64,000 bases of DNA from Candidatus Photodesmus katoptron Akat1 (GTDB lineage Bacteria > Pseudomonadota > Gammaproteobacteria > Enterobacterales > Vibrionaceae), in NCBI RefSeq assembly GCF_000478685.1, contig NZ_AMSD01000002.1, positions 310,001 to 374,000 on the forward strand, written 5' to 3'. How positions within the stretch are numbered: the stretch's first letter is position 1; each line of letters starts with the position of its first letter. This document shows, in pieces, positions 40,555-52,660 of the stretch. A program made the translations under genes and the position numbers. Under the pieces are notes generated by a model. The model had not been told where the DNA came from. It saw nothing but the letters and a program-made list of their open reading frames with translations, and did not search any database.

Positions 40555-41406
40555 TTATAAATATGAGATTTTTAAAGCTATGGCAATTATCATACCTACA
40601 TAGTTATTATTAAGAAAAGCTTTAAAACAATATTCACGTTCTCGATTCTTAATAAGAAATTGCTGAAATATAAAAAGAATACTCACAATGAATAAGCCAA
40701 AATAAAAAGAAATATTAAATTTATACCATATTCCTAAGATAATTAGCATGAATACAGTTAAAAATTGTAAGATTCCAATACAGATTTTATCAAAACGACC
40801 GAAAAGGATAGCAGTAGATTTTAGTCCAATCTTAAGATCATCATCCCTATCTATCATCGCATACTGAGTATCATAAGCAATTATCCAAAGAACATTAATT
40901 GTAAATAAATACCAAGCTTCTGCAGGAAGTTCATTAGATTGAGCCGCCCAAGCCATAAGAATGGAAAAACTGAAAGTTAATCCTAAAAACAGTTGAGGGA
41001 GATGAGTAATACGTTTTAAAAATGGATAAATAATAACGAATAAAATTGCTATAAAAGATAACTTAATAGTTAATAAATTAGTCATACTTACAAGAATAAA
41101 AGCTAAACTAGAAAGCACTAAAAAAAGGTAAAAAGCTTCCTTAGAAGATATTAAACCAACAGGAATGGGACGATTTTGAGTTCGCTTAACATGAATATCA
41201 ATCTTTCTATCTACAAGATCATTGATTACGCAACCAGCTGTTCTCATTAGAAACGCTCCAGCAATAAAAACTGCTAAAATATTGAAATTAGGATTGCCTT
41301 CAGAAGATATAATTAATGCCCATAATGTAGGCCATATTAAAAGGAACGACCCTATAGGAGAACCTAGACGCATAATTTGATAGTAAGCATGAATTTTAGA
41401 TAACAT
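40555..41406 (-). CDS. ubiA: 4-hydroxybenzoate octaprenyltransferase
   Basis: 283 residues, about eight to nine hydrophobic segments. Both Asp-rich prenyl-diphosphate motifs are present: NDLVDRKID and [12 protein letters not shown]. It prenylates 4-hydroxybenzoate in ubiquinone synthesis. In relatives ubiC lies just upstream in the same operon; that position is an AT-rich spacer here, so the 4-hydroxybenzoate source is not visible in the window. Confidence 0.95.
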   Translation of the reverse strand: MLSKIHAYYQIMRLGSPIGSFLLIWPTLWALIISSEGNPNFNILAVFIAGAFLMRTAGCVINDLVDRKIDIHVKRTQNRPIPVGLISSKEAFYLFLVLSSLAFILVSMTNLLTIKLSFIAILFVIIYPFLKRITHLPQLFLGLTFSFSILMAWAAQSNELPAEAWYLFTINVLWIIAYDTQYAMIDRDDDLKIGLKSTAILFGRFDKICIGILQFLTVFMLIILGIWYKFNISFYFGLFIVSILFIFQQFLIKNREREYCFKAFLNNNYVGMIIAIALKISYL

Positions 41407-41727
41407 AACTTAAAACCTTTAAATTCAATACCAAAAAGGTAAGACTATCAAAAAAAATCATATATTAATATAGAATTTTAATTCATCTATAGATTGGAAT
41501 GACATGCTAATTTTTTTCACTAGATATCTCTAAAAAAACCTACTTACAAAAAATTACGCGGAACCTTATTTAAGATTAAACTTAAATAAATAAGATTACT
41601 CAATTCAACATTGATTAAATAAAGTACACTTTTTCTTTTATTAATAAATTAGAAATTACAATTAAAATTAATACCTATAGCTATTATTTATACTTTATAT
41701 AAAACAGAAAAAATAGTATGAAAAAAA
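41407..41727 (-). other. Spacer between hemY and ubiA
   Basis: About 320 bases without a gene. This is where ubiC would be expected; I could not recognise a remnant. A small AT-rich hairpin lies near 41568-41591 (TTATTTAAG and its complement around ATTAAA). Confidence 0.5.
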
Positions 41728-42804
41728 TTAACGTATATAAATTGGAAGACATTGCTTAAAATGTTGATGAGCTGCATGTAGATTTTGATCTCTCAAATAA
41801 AACTGCGCAATGGCACTATGTAAAGCAATATTATTAGCATCCCTTTTTAAACAGTTTTTCAAAAAAACTAGAACAGAACGATCATATGGTAAATTCATCT
41901 TGGGTAACAAAGTATAAATAGATGAATCTGGAAAATTTTTAATAGCTTCTTTTACTACTTGATAAGACTCAAAATCAGCTTTACAAATTATAAGCTGATT
42001 AGCAAAACAAAAAATTAAATCATAATTGGATCTATATTTTTTCGATAATTTACTCCAATAATTAATTAATCTATCCTTACCGTATTCCTTAGCAATATTA
42101 GATAATATACCAGATTGTGCATTTTGAGTAAGTAATTCCAGCTCATTTAAATCAATTAATTTAAATTTTATTAAAACTGGTAATAATTCTAGCAAAGGAC
42201 TCCATAAATTGAGTTTTAGATAAATTATCTTAAGTAAATTCAAAATAATTTTATTATTTGGATATTTCCCTTTTAAACTCAACAAAGTATTTAAAGAATG
42301 GTTGAATTCTGATTCACGAATTTGTTGTTTAGCTTTAGTTATTTGGACAACAAGTTCTGAATTATTTTGTTGACTAGCTAATTGAAGATAATAATCACAC
42401 TTTTCTTTATTACCAATTTCTTGTGCAGCTTTAGAAGCAATTAAATAATACAATAACTTCAAATTATGGTATCCTGAATGTGATTGAAGAAGTGCTTTTT
42501 CTGCCTTTGTCCAATTGCCTTCAAATAAATGCATTATACCTTCATTATAACATAAACTTTTTTTTCTAAATGTATTTAGCCACCCAAAAAAAATTAAACT
42601 TTGAAATAACAATTTTTTAATTGTATATTTTAAAAAGAATGCACCTAAAAAAGAAAAAATCAAAAATATAACTAAAGTAGTTATACTCATTTCAATGGTG
42701 ATATTCTCTAAAGAAATTAGCACATAATTTTTCTGTTGAGAATATCTTGTACCTAAAAATAATCCAATTTCAATAATTATAAATAAAAAAAATAATAGAG
42801 TCAT
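41728..42804 (-). CDS. hemY: HemY, inner-membrane TPR protein
   Basis: About 358 residues from the ATG at 42802-42804, preceded by GAGGA at seven bases; an upstream start overlapping hemX is open but lacks family support. Two hydrophobic segments at the N-terminus (LLFFLFIIIEIGLFLG and ITTLVIFLIFSFLGAFFL) precede a helical, TPR-like region containing IASKAAQEIGN. HemY accompanies late haem genes in gammaproteobacteria; its exact role is unresolved. It is last in hemCDXY. Confidence 0.88.
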   Translation of the reverse strand: MTLLFFLFIIIEIGLFLGTRYSQQKNYVLISLENITIEMSITTLVIFLIFSFLGAFFLKYTIKKLLFQSLIFFGWLNTFRKKSLCYNEGIMHLFEGNWTKAEKALLQSHSGYHNLKLLYYLIASKAAQEIGNKEKCDYYLQLASQQNNSELVVQITKAKQQIRESEFNHSLNTLLSLKGKYPNNKIILNLLKIIYLKLNLWSPLLELLPVLIKFKLIDLNELELLTQNAQSGILSNIAKEYGKDRLINYWSKLSKKYRSNYDLIFCFANQLIICKADFESYQVVKEAIKNFPDSSIYTLLPKMNLPYDRSVLVFLKNCLKRDANNIALHSAIAQFYLRDQNLHAAHQHFKQCLPIYIR

Positions 42805-42829
42805 AATATATCCTCGTGATATTAGAAAA

Positions 42830-43867
42830 CTAAACATTAAAATCTAAACGTTTTGTCCTAATATTCAATAGGATATTTGGGCTCTTAAGCTTAACTAGGT
42901 GACTAACTTGAATGTTCTGTTTTTTTAATTTATTTAACTCTTTATGAAAATTAATTACTGTATCATGATCCTTATCAAAAAAAGAAAATACCCACTGATC
43001 AACAATGTTTAGGGAAACTTTATATATTTCAACTTGTTTTCGATAAATAGCGTGTATAGCTGTTTCAAGCTTTATTTTAATATTTTCCTTTAAATATGCT
43101 TGCTTTTGTAATGGTAATAATGGTACAACATTGCTGTCATGAACACGAAATTTAATAAAAGTATTTACAAAAGTTTTGAATGATATTAATAAATTCTCTC
43201 TCCAGTTACTATGATTAGCCGATACTGATATTTGTTCATTACTTTTTTTATTCTCTAAAATAACTACTGGCAGTTCATCTACTTTCTGTTGTAAATTAAT
43301 TAAACTCAGAATTATACTATTATAGTCAACTAAAATAATTTTTTTAAGACAATTGATATCGTTTAAGATTGTTGTTTTTAAAGCAAGCAAGTCAGGCTCT
43401 TTAAGAGATTCAAGACGTTGTTTAGCAAATTCCATTAACTTTATACTACTAATGACATCATACTCAAAGTAAAGTTTTTTTTCTGCAAGTCGAATGAGAT
43501 AATCAATTTCAGATAATATCCAATCATTTGGATGTAGATTTTTAACATTACTTTTTACTAAATCAATTTCTATTTTTTTTATGAAATTTATTAATTTATT
43601 GATATCTTGTCGTATTTCATATATTTCTGCCTGATTTCTTTCTTTTATTAATTCTAGTTTTTGATTTACCTGAAAAAACTTTTCTTTATAATTCATTCTT
43701 TGTCTATGAAATGAAAAAATAATAGAGATAAAAAAAAAGATAATCATTAAACTAAATATTATTATATTACTTTCAAAAACTTCTCTAAAATTTAAATTAA
43801 TGAAACTTATTTTATTTGGATTTTTTATTTTTATAGAATCAATATTCTTACTATTTTTACTAGCCAT
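42830..43867 (-). CDS. hemX: HemX-like membrane protein
   Basis: 345 residues. One membrane segment (IIIFSLMIIFFFISIIFSF) is followed by a predicted coiled coil rich in Lys, Glu and Gln and a helical domain with LSEIDYLIRLAEKKLYFEYD, typical of HemX beside hemD. The role is uncertain. Its start overlaps the end of hemD by 8 bases. Confidence 0.88.
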   Translation of the reverse strand: MASKNSKNIDSIKIKNPNKISFINLNFREVFESNIIIFSLMIIFFFISIIFSFHRQRMNYKEKFFQVNQKLELIKERNQAEIYEIRQDINKLINFIKKIEIDLVKSNVKNLHPNDWILSEIDYLIRLAEKKLYFEYDVISSIKLMEFAKQRLESLKEPDLLALKTTILNDINCLKKIILVDYNSIILSLINLQQKVDELPVVILENKKSNEQISVSANHSNWRENLLISFKTFVNTFIKFRVHDSNVVPLLPLQKQAYLKENIKIKLETAIHAIYRKQVEIYKVSLNIVDQWVFSFFDKDHDTVINFHKELNKLKKQNIQVSHLVKLKSPNILLNIRTKRLDFNV

Positions 43868-44627
43868 AAAATAATTTCCTATTTTTTCTGCACAAAGCTT
43901 TTACTAATTTAGCATTAGATGCACTACCTGTACTGATAACATAATTGAACCCCATTTTTTTTGCATCAAAAACAATTCGTTTACTTGGTACAAATAAATC
44001 AAGCCCCTGAAACCAAATTCGATGATATGGCTCTATTATTTGAGATAATAAAAACTTTAGTTGAAAAGTACTTGTTACGACTAAACTGTCAACACCTTTA
44101 TTTTTCCATTGAAGAATTTGAATATTAGAGTTTTCTAATGGAAGTAAAACTCGTTGATATATCTGTTGATATCTTACTATCGCTTGACGTTTTGAAAGTG
44201 TCTCAAAAATTAATTCCCTACCACCATTACCACGCAATATGGAAACTTTTTTATTTTTTACATGAGAAAGCTCTGACATTGATAAAAGATGCTCACTATC
44301 ATTTTCCTTTGGATAATGTACTATTTGTTGAGTAGCTTTACTTAATATCTGTGCAGTTTTTTTACCAATAGCAAAATATTCGGCAGATTTAGGCCAAACC
44401 AAAGAAGAAGAGGCAATAGTTTTCTGCATGTAAGTTACAGCATGTTGACTAACAGCAATGATAATATCAAAGGTATGAAGTTTTTTTGCTAAACTTATTA
44501 TCCTTAGCTGAAGTTCAGGTTGAATAAGTATTAACGGATTATAAATAGAAACAATATTCTTCATTGCCAATTTTTGACATAATATTTCTCCTTGCTTATC
44601 TGGGCGAGTGACTAGTACTACAGTCAT
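43860..44627 (-). CDS. hemD: Uroporphyrinogen-III synthase
   Basis: 255 residues. The family is poorly conserved, but the opening VLVTRPDKQGEILCQKL, the FDIIIAVSQHAV segment and the position right after hemC support it. It closes and inverts the D ring to give uroporphyrinogen III. The start ATG overlaps the hemC stop (TAATG), indicating translational coupling. Confidence 0.92.
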   Translation of the reverse strand: MTVVLVTRPDKQGEILCQKLAMKNIVSIYNPLILIQPELQLRIISLAKKLHTFDIIIAVSQHAVTYMQKTIASSSLVWPKSAEYFAIGKKTAQILSKATQQIVHYPKENDSEHLLSMSELSHVKNKKVSILRGNGGRELIFETLSKRQAIVRYQQIYQRVLLPLENSNIQILQWKNKGVDSLVVTSTFQLKFLLSQIIEPYHRIWFQGLDLFVPSKRIVFDAKKMGFNYVISTGSASNAKLVKALCRKNRKLFYG

Positions 44628-45565
44628 TAAGTATAATATTCAGAATTTAAATTAGCTAAAATTTCACGAGCTCCATCATCTAATAATTTATTAGCTAGTT
44701 GAACCCCTAATTTTGTAGCATCTCTAACAAATCCTGTAATATTACCTCGTATAATTAGTGATCCGTCAGGTTGCCCAACTAAACCATATAATGAAATAGT
44801 ATTAGCATTCAATGAAGCATAACCAGCAATCGGAACATGACAATTACCTTGCAAAACAGAATTCATTGCCCTTTCACAAGAAATTCGAATAGCTGTATCT
44901 TCGTGATTCAATGAAGAAATGATATTATATGTTCTTTGATCATCAAGACGATATTCAATACCAATGGCACCTTGACCTACGGCAGGTAATAATCTGTTTA
45001 TTTTGATTAAACTGCGAATTCTCTTATTAAACTTCAATCTCTTTAACCCCGCTGAAGCAAGAATAATAGCGTCATATTCATTATTATCTAGTTTACTTAA
45101 ACGTGTTCCTATATTTCCTCGAAGTTGCTTAATAATAATATCAGGACGATATTCTTTAATTTGGCACTGACGACGTAAGCTGGATGTACCAACAACTGAA
45201 CCGATTGGTAAATTATCAATAGAACAATAATTATTGGAAATAAAAGCATCACGAGGATCTTCACTTTTACAAACAGCTGCCAAACCTAAATTTTCTGGAA
45301 AAACTGTAGAAATATCCTTCATAGAATGTACAGCGATATCTGCTCGTCCTTCTAATATAGCAACTTCTAATTCTTTCACAAATAATGACTTACCTCCAAT
45401 CTTTGCTAAAGGAATATCCAAAATTATATCTCCTTTAGTAACTATAGTAATTAACTCAACTTCTAGCTCTTTATATTTAGCTTTCAATGCTGATTTTACA
45501 TAATTAGCTTGCCATAATGCTAATGGACTTTCTCTAGTGGCAATTTTTATAGGTTCCATTTTCAT
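44627..45565 (-). CDS. hemC: Hydroxymethylbilane synthase (porphobilinogen deaminase)
   Basis: 312 residues. [39 protein letters not shown], and the cofactor cysteine in [12 protein letters not shown] are all present. It polymerises porphobilinogen for haem synthesis. It is first in hemCDXY, divergent from cyaA as in enterics and vibrios. An alternative ATG lies two codons in. Confidence 0.97.
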   Translation of the reverse strand: MKMEPIKIATRESPLALWQANYVKSALKAKYKELEVELITIVTKGDIILDIPLAKIGGKSLFVKELEVAILEGRADIAVHSMKDISTVFPENLGLAAVCKSEDPRDAFISNNYCSIDNLPIGSVVGTSSLRRQCQIKEYRPDIIIKQLRGNIGTRLSKLDNNEYDAIILASAGLKRLKFNKRIRSLIKINRLLPAVGQGAIGIEYRLDDQRTYNIISSLNHEDTAIRISCERAMNSVLQGNCHVPIAGYASLNANTISLYGLVGQPDGSLIIRGNITGFVRDATKLGVQLANKLLDDGAREILANLNSEYYT

Positions 45566-45774
45566 AAGTAAGACTTTCTTCTATAAAATATAGTCATAAA
45601 CGTCATATTTAATTTAATTAAACTAAGGAAAAAACACTTAAATAACAAGTTGATTTGCTTCTTCTTCTTTCTTTCTTTACCAAAAAAAAAAAATGTTAGA
45701 ATGATTTAGTTTATCGATTTTAAAGTGCAATTTAATAAAAATTCCATATTTTTTATTCAATCAAGGGATTTCTT

Positions 45775-48264
45775 TTGTCTTCTGATGCTTATACAAAAAC
45801 TTTAATACAAAAATTAGATAGCCTAAATCAGAAACGTATTGAACAGGCGATCGCACTTATGGATTCAAAAAGCCGACGTGTATTTCACTTAATTCCTACA
45901 TTACTTCACTTCAATCACCCAACAATTCCTGGTTATTATGATTCTGATGTACCATTTGGCATCTACGGATTTCAATTTAATGAAATTCAACAAAAGTTTA
46001 TTTCAGATATTGAATTGATGATTGATAAAAAACTTAGAAATATTAAAGTTCCAGCGATTTTAGGACTATACACTATGGGTAGTACTTCATCTATTGGTCA
46101 AAATACCTCTAGTGATTTAGATATATGGGTTACTGTTTCATCTAAAATGAATTATGAACAACGAAATAATCTAACAAAAAAATGTCTACTGATTACGAAC
46201 TGGGCAAAAACTCAAAAAGTTGAAGCTAATTTCTTTTTAATGGACGAAAAACACTTTAGAGGTAACAATGTTAAAGAAATGACTTGTGAAAACTGTGGTT
46301 CTGCTCAGCATGTTTTATTACTTGATGAATTTTATCGTTCAGCTGTTCGATTAGCTGGTAAAAGATTACTTTGGCAAATTGTTCCTCCAGAAATGGAAGA
46401 AGATTATGATACATATACAAAGAATTTATGTAAACTAGGTTATATTAATAGTGATGAATGGATTGATTTTGGAAAGCTAAATCATATTCCAGCAGAAGAA
46501 TATTTTGGTTCAAATCTTTGGCAACTTTATAAAAGCATAGATTCACCATATAAATCAGTATTGAAAGCTATTTTATTAGAAGCATACTCATGGGAGTATC
46601 CAAATACAAAACTTTTAAGTATTAATGCTAAGTATCGTTTTTTTTCAAAGTCAGACAGTTCATTTAAGATGGATCCATATTATTTAATGTTAGAAAAAGT
46701 CACTAATTATCTAAAAAATATCGGAGATCATGTTCGTTTGAATTTAGTTCGTTATTGCTTTTATTTGAAAACACATGAAAAACTTTCTCAAATTCTAAAA
46801 AATAATAATGAAACCTGGAGACGGAGAGTTTTAATTAAAATAATTCATAATTGGAACTGGGATGAAGAAATAATTCAAAAACTAGATAACCACCGTAATT
46901 GGAAGATAGAACAAGTAAAAAAAGTACATAATACCTTGCTTGATGCACTAATGTTAAGTTATCGTAAATTGATCAATTTTGCGCGTAGAAATAATATCAC
47001 CTCTGCCATTAGCCCACGTGACATTACTATTTTAGCAAGAAAACTTTACTCTGCATTTGAAGTATTGCCTAGTAAAATCACATTACTTAATCCAAAAATT
47101 GCATTTAGTCTTAATGAATCTGACTTAACATTTATTGAAGTACAGGAAGGTGGGATAAATCAAGCCGGCTGGTATTTATATAACCAGCCATTAATTGCTC
47201 ATCGAATAATAGGTCAAGCAAAACTTGAATATAACAAATACCTTAGTAAACTTGTAGCTTGGGCGTTTTTTAATGGAGTAATAATTAGAACAACACGATT
47301 GCATTCAGTTATACGAAATACTGATCTTGATCTTAATAAATTTACACAAATGGTAAGTAATTTATTCCATACGTTTTCTTCATATAAACAGTACCAACCA
47401 AATATGCATTCATTAGTTAATCCATGTGAAATTAAGCAAATGGCTATTTTTATTAATTTTGAATATGATCCAACAACTAAACTAAGTCATAAACCTTTAA
47501 AAATCAATTTTAAAAATACTAATGTTTTCAGCTTTGGTGAAAATAAGAAAAATTTAGTAGGTAGTATTGATCTTATCTATAGAAATTCTTGGAATGAAGT
47601 TCGTACTTTCAACTTTCAAAGTGAAACAGCAATACTAGATACGTTAAAAATTATTTTAAATAAAATAAACAAAGATGCTTTATCTCAAGAAGCTTTTAAT
47701 GTTTTTTGTTACAGCAAAAGTTTAAGGGGTATAATACGAACAATGGTTTACCAACTTTTACTTGAATGCATTGACTTACGTTTAAAATCAATCGAACAAA
47801 AAAAACATTGTCGATTTAAGGCAATTTGCATTGCTAAGCAGATGTATGGTTTATTTTTTGAATATAGTGGAGTTTCAATTAAAAAACTAGAAAATTCTAC
47901 TGATTTTTATCAAAATATTTCAAATAATAGATTTAAGGGATTACCAGTGCTTATCATCGAAGATCAAGATACACAACTTCCTTCAATAATTAAGAATTTC
48001 GCCAGCGAGGGGCTAGTACAATTTTTCTTTGAAGATACTGAAAATAGCTTTAATATTTATGTTCTTGATGAATTTAATAAAGTTGAAATTTATCGTCAAC
48101 TTAGTGGAAAAAAAGACCAAATCATTGCTGATGTCAGTAGTTTTTACACTTTAACAGAAACTGGGCACTATTTTTCTTCCTCAGTAAATAATTTAAATTT
48201 TACACAGTACTATCAGATAGTCCATTCTAAGAAAGAAAAAACTCAAATTATACCATATCGATGA
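45775..48264 (+). CDS. cyaA: Class I adenylate cyclase
   Basis: 829 residues, close to normal. The start is TTG at 45775 with AAGGGA upstream, as in enteric cyaA. Catalytic block GLYTMGSTSSIGQNTSSDLDIWV is intact, as are LLLDEFYRSAVRLAGKRLLW and the C-terminal regulatory half (VFSFGENKKNLVGSIDLIYRNSWNEVRT). It makes cAMP for CRP-dependent control, notable because cAMP-CRP controls lux genes in some luminous vibrios; no CRP site was verified here. cyaY, often divergent at the 3' side, was not found. Confidence 0.96.
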   Translation: MSSDAYTKTLIQKLDSLNQKRIEQAIALMDSKSRRVFHLIPTLLHFNHPTIPGYYDSDVPFGIYGFQFNEIQQKFISDIELMIDKKLRNIKVPAILGLYTMGSTSSIGQNTSSDLDIWVTVSSKMNYEQRNNLTKKCLLITNWAKTQKVEANFFLMDEKHFRGNNVKEMTCENCGSAQHVLLLDEFYRSAVRLAGKRLLWQIVPPEMEEDYDTYTKNLCKLGYINSDEWIDFGKLNHIPAEEYFGSNLWQLYKSIDSPYKSVLKAILLEAYSWEYPNTKLLSINAKYRFFSKSDSSFKMDPYYLMLEKVTNYLKNIGDHVRLNLVRYCFYLKTHEKLSQILKNNNETWRRRVLIKIIHNWNWDEEIIQKLDNHRNWKIEQVKKVHNTLLDALMLSYRKLINFARRNNITSAISPRDITILARKLYSAFEVLPSKITLLNPKIAFSLNESDLTFIEVQEGGINQAGWYLYNQPLIAHRIIGQAKLEYNKYLSKLVAWAFFNGVIIRTTRLHSVIRNTDLDLNKFTQMVSNLFHTFSSYKQYQPNMHSLVNPCEIKQMAIFINFEYDPTTKLSHKPLKINFKNTNVFSFGENKKNLVGSIDLIYRNSWNEVRTFNFQSETAILDTLKIILNKINKDALSQEAFNVFCYSKSLRGIIRTMVYQLLLECIDLRLKSIEQKKHCRFKAICIAKQMYGLFFEYSGVSIKKLENSTDFYQNISNNRFKGLPVLIIEDQDTQLPSIIKNFASEGLVQFFFEDTENSFNIYVLDEFNKVEIYRQLSGKKDQIIADVSSFYTLTETGHYFSSSVNNLNFTQYYQIVHSKKEKTQIIPYR

Positions 48265-48292
48265 ATAATTTAAAATTTCATCTTATCATACC

Positions 48293-48315
48293 AAAAAAAC
48301 AGAAGATGTTTTTTT
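48293..48315 (+). terminator. Possible weak terminator after cyaA
   Basis: AAAAAAACA (48293-48301) can pair with TGTTTTTTT (48307-48315) around GAAGA, about 30 bases after the cyaA stop, ending in a T-run. The stem has only one or two G-C pairs, so it is weak and the call is tentative. Confidence 0.35.
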
Positions 48316-48561
48316 AGATCCCTATCCCTAGATTTTAAGGCTAACATACTTAATATATAATCAGTTGTTATTTGATAATAATTTGCTTTATTAAATAACT
48401 AAGACCATAATACTAAGAAGAAAATTGATGTAAATTATTAATTTGTTCATAAATATTCTTCATCTGTATATCAACTAATTAAATAAATTTAGTATCATTC
48501 ATACTTTTCTATTGATTTTCTACAGCATGGTGCGATCATAATCAAAAAGAATTTAATATTC

Positions 48562-48693
48562 ATGAGATTAAAAATGAAGTTTTTTTTTTCAAAACTAATC
48601 ATACTTTCCATTTTAACTTGTATTGGCTGTGGTCAAACTGGTTCACTTTATATATTGGAAGAAGAAGAGGAAAATACTAAAAGAAAAGACTAA
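48562..48693 (+). CDS. lptM: Small lipoprotein LptM (YifL)
   Basis: 43 residues, from ATG AGA TTA AAA ATG at 48562. A hydrophobic start leads to a lipobox cysteine in TCIGCGQTGSLYIL, which aligns with the TGCGLKGPLYFP core of YifL/LptM. In enterics this lipoprotein helps the LPS translocon LptD/E mature. The proline/threonine-rich tail of enteric LptM is reduced to a short acidic-basic stretch. Its position between cyaA and dapF matches relatives exactly. A second ATG four codons in is an alternative start. Confidence 0.88.
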   Translation: MRLKMKFFFSKLIILSILTCIGCGQTGSLYILEEEEENTKRKD

Positions 48694-48814
48694 ATTTTTT
48701 TTAAACTAATAGTCTAATTTCTAGATAATGTATCTTGAATCATTTAATTACCAGAAAAAAGTTAAAAACGATTTTATTCTTGATTAAGAAAGACAGAATT
48801 CCGGAGTATTTTAT

Positions 48815-49648
48815 ATGCATTGCAATTTTTCTAAAATGCATGGTTTGGGCAATAGTTTTATGATTGTTGATTGCATCACTCAAAATATAGTTTTCTCTAC
48901 TAATTTTATTCGTCGTTTATCTAATCATAATATTGGAGTTGGTTTCGACCAATTATTATTGGTTGAACCTCCATATGATCCAGAAACTGATTTTCACTAT
49001 AGAATATTCAATGGAAACGGTAATGAAGTTGAACAATGTGGTAATGGTGCACGCTGTTTAGCATATTTTTTACGTATGAAAGGATTAACAAACAAAAATA
49101 CCATTAAAGTTAGCACTAAAACTGGTAATAAGATAATTTTAAATATAGCAAGAGATAATCAAGTGACAGTTAATATGGGAATACCAAGTTTTGAACCTAA
49201 AACTATCCCTTTTCTTGCTAACAAAATAGAAAAAATGTACCTTTTGAATCTTGATAAACATACAATATTTTGTGGTGTTGTTAACATAGGCAATCCTCAT
49301 GTAATAACTATTGTTGATGATGTGAACACTGTTAATATCAAAAAGATTGGTCCTCTTTTAGAATCACATAAATCTTTTCCAAAACAAGTTAATGCTGGTT
49401 TTATGCAAATACTCACTAGAAATGAAGTAAATTTGCGTGTTTATGAAAGATATTCAGGAGAAACACAAGCTTGCGGCAGTAATGCTTGTGCTACTGCTGC
49501 TATTGGTATTATGCAGGGATTACTAGATTCCTCTGTAACTGTACATTTACCTGGTGGAGATTTATATATCAAGTGGGAAGGACCCAAAAAACCATTGTAT
49601 ATGACCGGTCCATCTACTCATGTATTTGATGGAAAACTCTCATACTAA
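48815..49648 (+). CDS. dapF: Diaminopimelate epimerase
   Basis: 277 residues. Both catalytic cysteines are present, in [15 protein letters not shown] and [14 protein letters not shown]. It converts LL- to meso-diaminopimelate for peptidoglycan and lysine. GGAG precedes the ATG. It follows lptM, and the next genes in relatives (yigA, xerC) are lost or broken here. Confidence 0.97.
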   Translation: MHCNFSKMHGLGNSFMIVDCITQNIVFSTNFIRRLSNHNIGVGFDQLLLVEPPYDPETDFHYRIFNGNGNEVEQCGNGARCLAYFLRMKGLTNKNTIKVSTKTGNKIILNIARDNQVTVNMGIPSFEPKTIPFLANKIEKMYLLNLDKHTIFCGVVNIGNPHVITIVDDVNTVNIKKIGPLLESHKSFPKQVNAGFMQILTRNEVNLRVYERYSGETQACGSNACATAAIGIMQGLLDSSVTVHLPGGDLYIKWEGPKKPLYMTGPSTHVFDGKLSY

Positions 49649-49799
49649 ATTTTATTTGTATGACTTACATACTAAACTGATTTAATCTAACATAGATTAT
49701 TCTTAAATAATATATTAAGATGGGGATGGACTATGCTTCTTATATCATATTATTTTGAACTTTACTTTCTTATACTATTAAATAATAAAACAATGCTCT

Positions 49800-50262
49800 A
49801 TAATGAAATTGAACTATAGTTCTGGTATAAGATTTTCAGAACTAATCAGTATCAATATCTCTGATATTAATATTTTGAAATTCGTATAATTATAAGAGGG
49901 AATAAAGAACGTAAAGTTTTATTTTCTAGATTAGCAAAAAACTGGTTAATAGATAGCTTAAAGTTTGTGGTGAATTTAGTAATAATATGAATGAAAAAGC
50001 TTTATTTGCTTCCAAATTAGGAATAGGAATAAGAATGTCACAGCGTAACGTGCAAAAATGTATGGAAGAATGTGGGGTGGGGGAAAGAACCATAATAAAT
50101 CATATTTCTCCATATAAATTACGTCATTCTTTTGCAATACACATGTTAGAATCCAGTAATAATTACGTGATGTACAAAAACCTATTCAAATTTAAACTCA
50201 ATTAAACTTTCAAAATCTAGCTAAAATATATGACAACACTTATCCAATAGCGAAAGAAAAAG
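49800..50262 (+). pseudogene. xerC: Broken tyrosine recombinase XerC
   Basis: Remnants of XerC in order but in changing frames: YSSGIRFSELISINISDIN from 49815, RGNKERKVLFSRLAKNWLID near 49895-49955, [10 protein letters not shown] and [10 protein letters not shown] plus the catalytic HKLRHS-type box ([16 protein letters not shown]) at 49987-50160, then [21 protein letters not shown] near 50202-50262. At least three frame breaks occur. The LLGHANLSTT segment is deleted, and the codon for the catalytic tyrosine (QI-Y-TH) is now TAA at 50193-50195. The N-terminal core is not recognisable. XerC with XerD resolves chromosome dimers at dif, so this copy is inactive. Confidence 0.92.
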
Positions 50263-50265
50263 CAA

Positions 50266-50982
50266 ATGCAATTTTATCGACATTTATCTGAAATTAAAGC
50301 AATGACCTTTGATTTAGATGATACACTTTATGACAATCAGCCAATTATGCACCAACTAGAAAAAAAGATGCTAATTTGGTTACATAAGAAACATCCAATT
50401 TCCTCCACTCAACCTATAACATGGTGGAAACAGATTAAATATAAATTATTAGAAAAAAAACCACTGCTAAAACATGATGTAACTCTTTGGCTTTTTTACC
50501 AAATAGAACAAGGTTTAATACAACTAGAATACTCATTTAGCAAAGCAAGAAAAGCAGCTAAAGAATCAATAGAAAAAATGTTAGAATTACGAAGTCAATT
50601 CAAGGTTTCTTATGAAACACATCAAATTCTAGCTTCTCTAGCAGAAAAGATCCCAATAGCAGCTATTACCAATGGAAATGTAAATGTAAATAAAATTGGT
50701 TTATCTCCTTATTTTCAATTAGTATTGAAAGCAGGCCGTGATGGTTTAGCTAAACCTTATCCAGATATGTTTATTCAAGCTAAACAATTTTTAAAATTAC
50801 ATTCTCATCAGATTTTACATATTGGTGATCATTTACTTACCGATGTACTTGGTGCTAAAAAAAATGGTTTCCAAGCATGCTGGTACAATAATCAAGGAAA
50901 AAACCTGATAAAAAAATCTAATGCGAAATTACTACCAGATATAGAAATTAATCAACTAAATTCAGTATTATTACTAATCTAG
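50266..50982 (+). CDS. yigB: HAD-family phosphatase YigB-like
   Basis: 238 residues. HAD motifs are intact: FDLDDTLYDN, AITNGNVN, and HIGDHLLTDVLGAKKNGF, with a helical cap between. YigB dephosphorylates FMN and sugar phosphates in E. coli, with FMN relevant to a luminous cell, but substrate here is inferred from family and from the xerC-yigB order. It starts 3 bases after the xerC remnant, whose last codons overlap the expected upstream gene end. Confidence 0.9.
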   Translation: MQFYRHLSEIKAMTFDLDDTLYDNQPIMHQLEKKMLIWLHKKHPISSTQPITWWKQIKYKLLEKKPLLKHDVTLWLFYQIEQGLIQLEYSFSKARKAAKESIEKMLELRSQFKVSYETHQILASLAEKIPIAAITNGNVNVNKIGLSPYFQLVLKAGRDGLAKPYPDMFIQAKQFLKLHSHQILHIGDHLLTDVLGAKKNGFQACWYNNQGKNLIKKSNAKLLPDIEINQLNSVLLLI

Positions 50983-52325
<1,343 letters not shown>

Positions 52326-52660
52326 TAGGAACTAGGTCCATCAATCATATCGATATCATTTAAAATTAATTGTCAAATGTGTATTCAATTTTATTAGCTG
52401 AAGCATTAATCTAGAAAGTTGCTATAATAGATTAATTTTTCTATCTTTACTCTAGAAGAGCAGTATATTTTTTAAAAATAACCTAACAAGAAATAATTAT
52501 AATAATCAATTTCAGATTACTCTAAAATAAATTCTACTTTACATAGAAAGAAAGTTGTATATGTTGCAATTTATGCATTAATTGTTAGCTAATATATAAT
52601 TTTCTAGATTTATATATACTTAATCTTTTTCTACCTTACATACTCTGGAGGTTATGCAAG
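52326..52660 (+). other. Upstream region of glnA
   Basis: About 335 AT-rich bases. It should hold the glnA promoter. I looked for the sigma-54 pattern (TGGCAC-N5-TTGC) typical of nitrogen-regulated glnA and did not see one, which suggests loss of NtrC control; this is a negative observation by eye. CTGGAGG just before the ATG is a strong ribosome-binding site. Confidence 0.5.
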
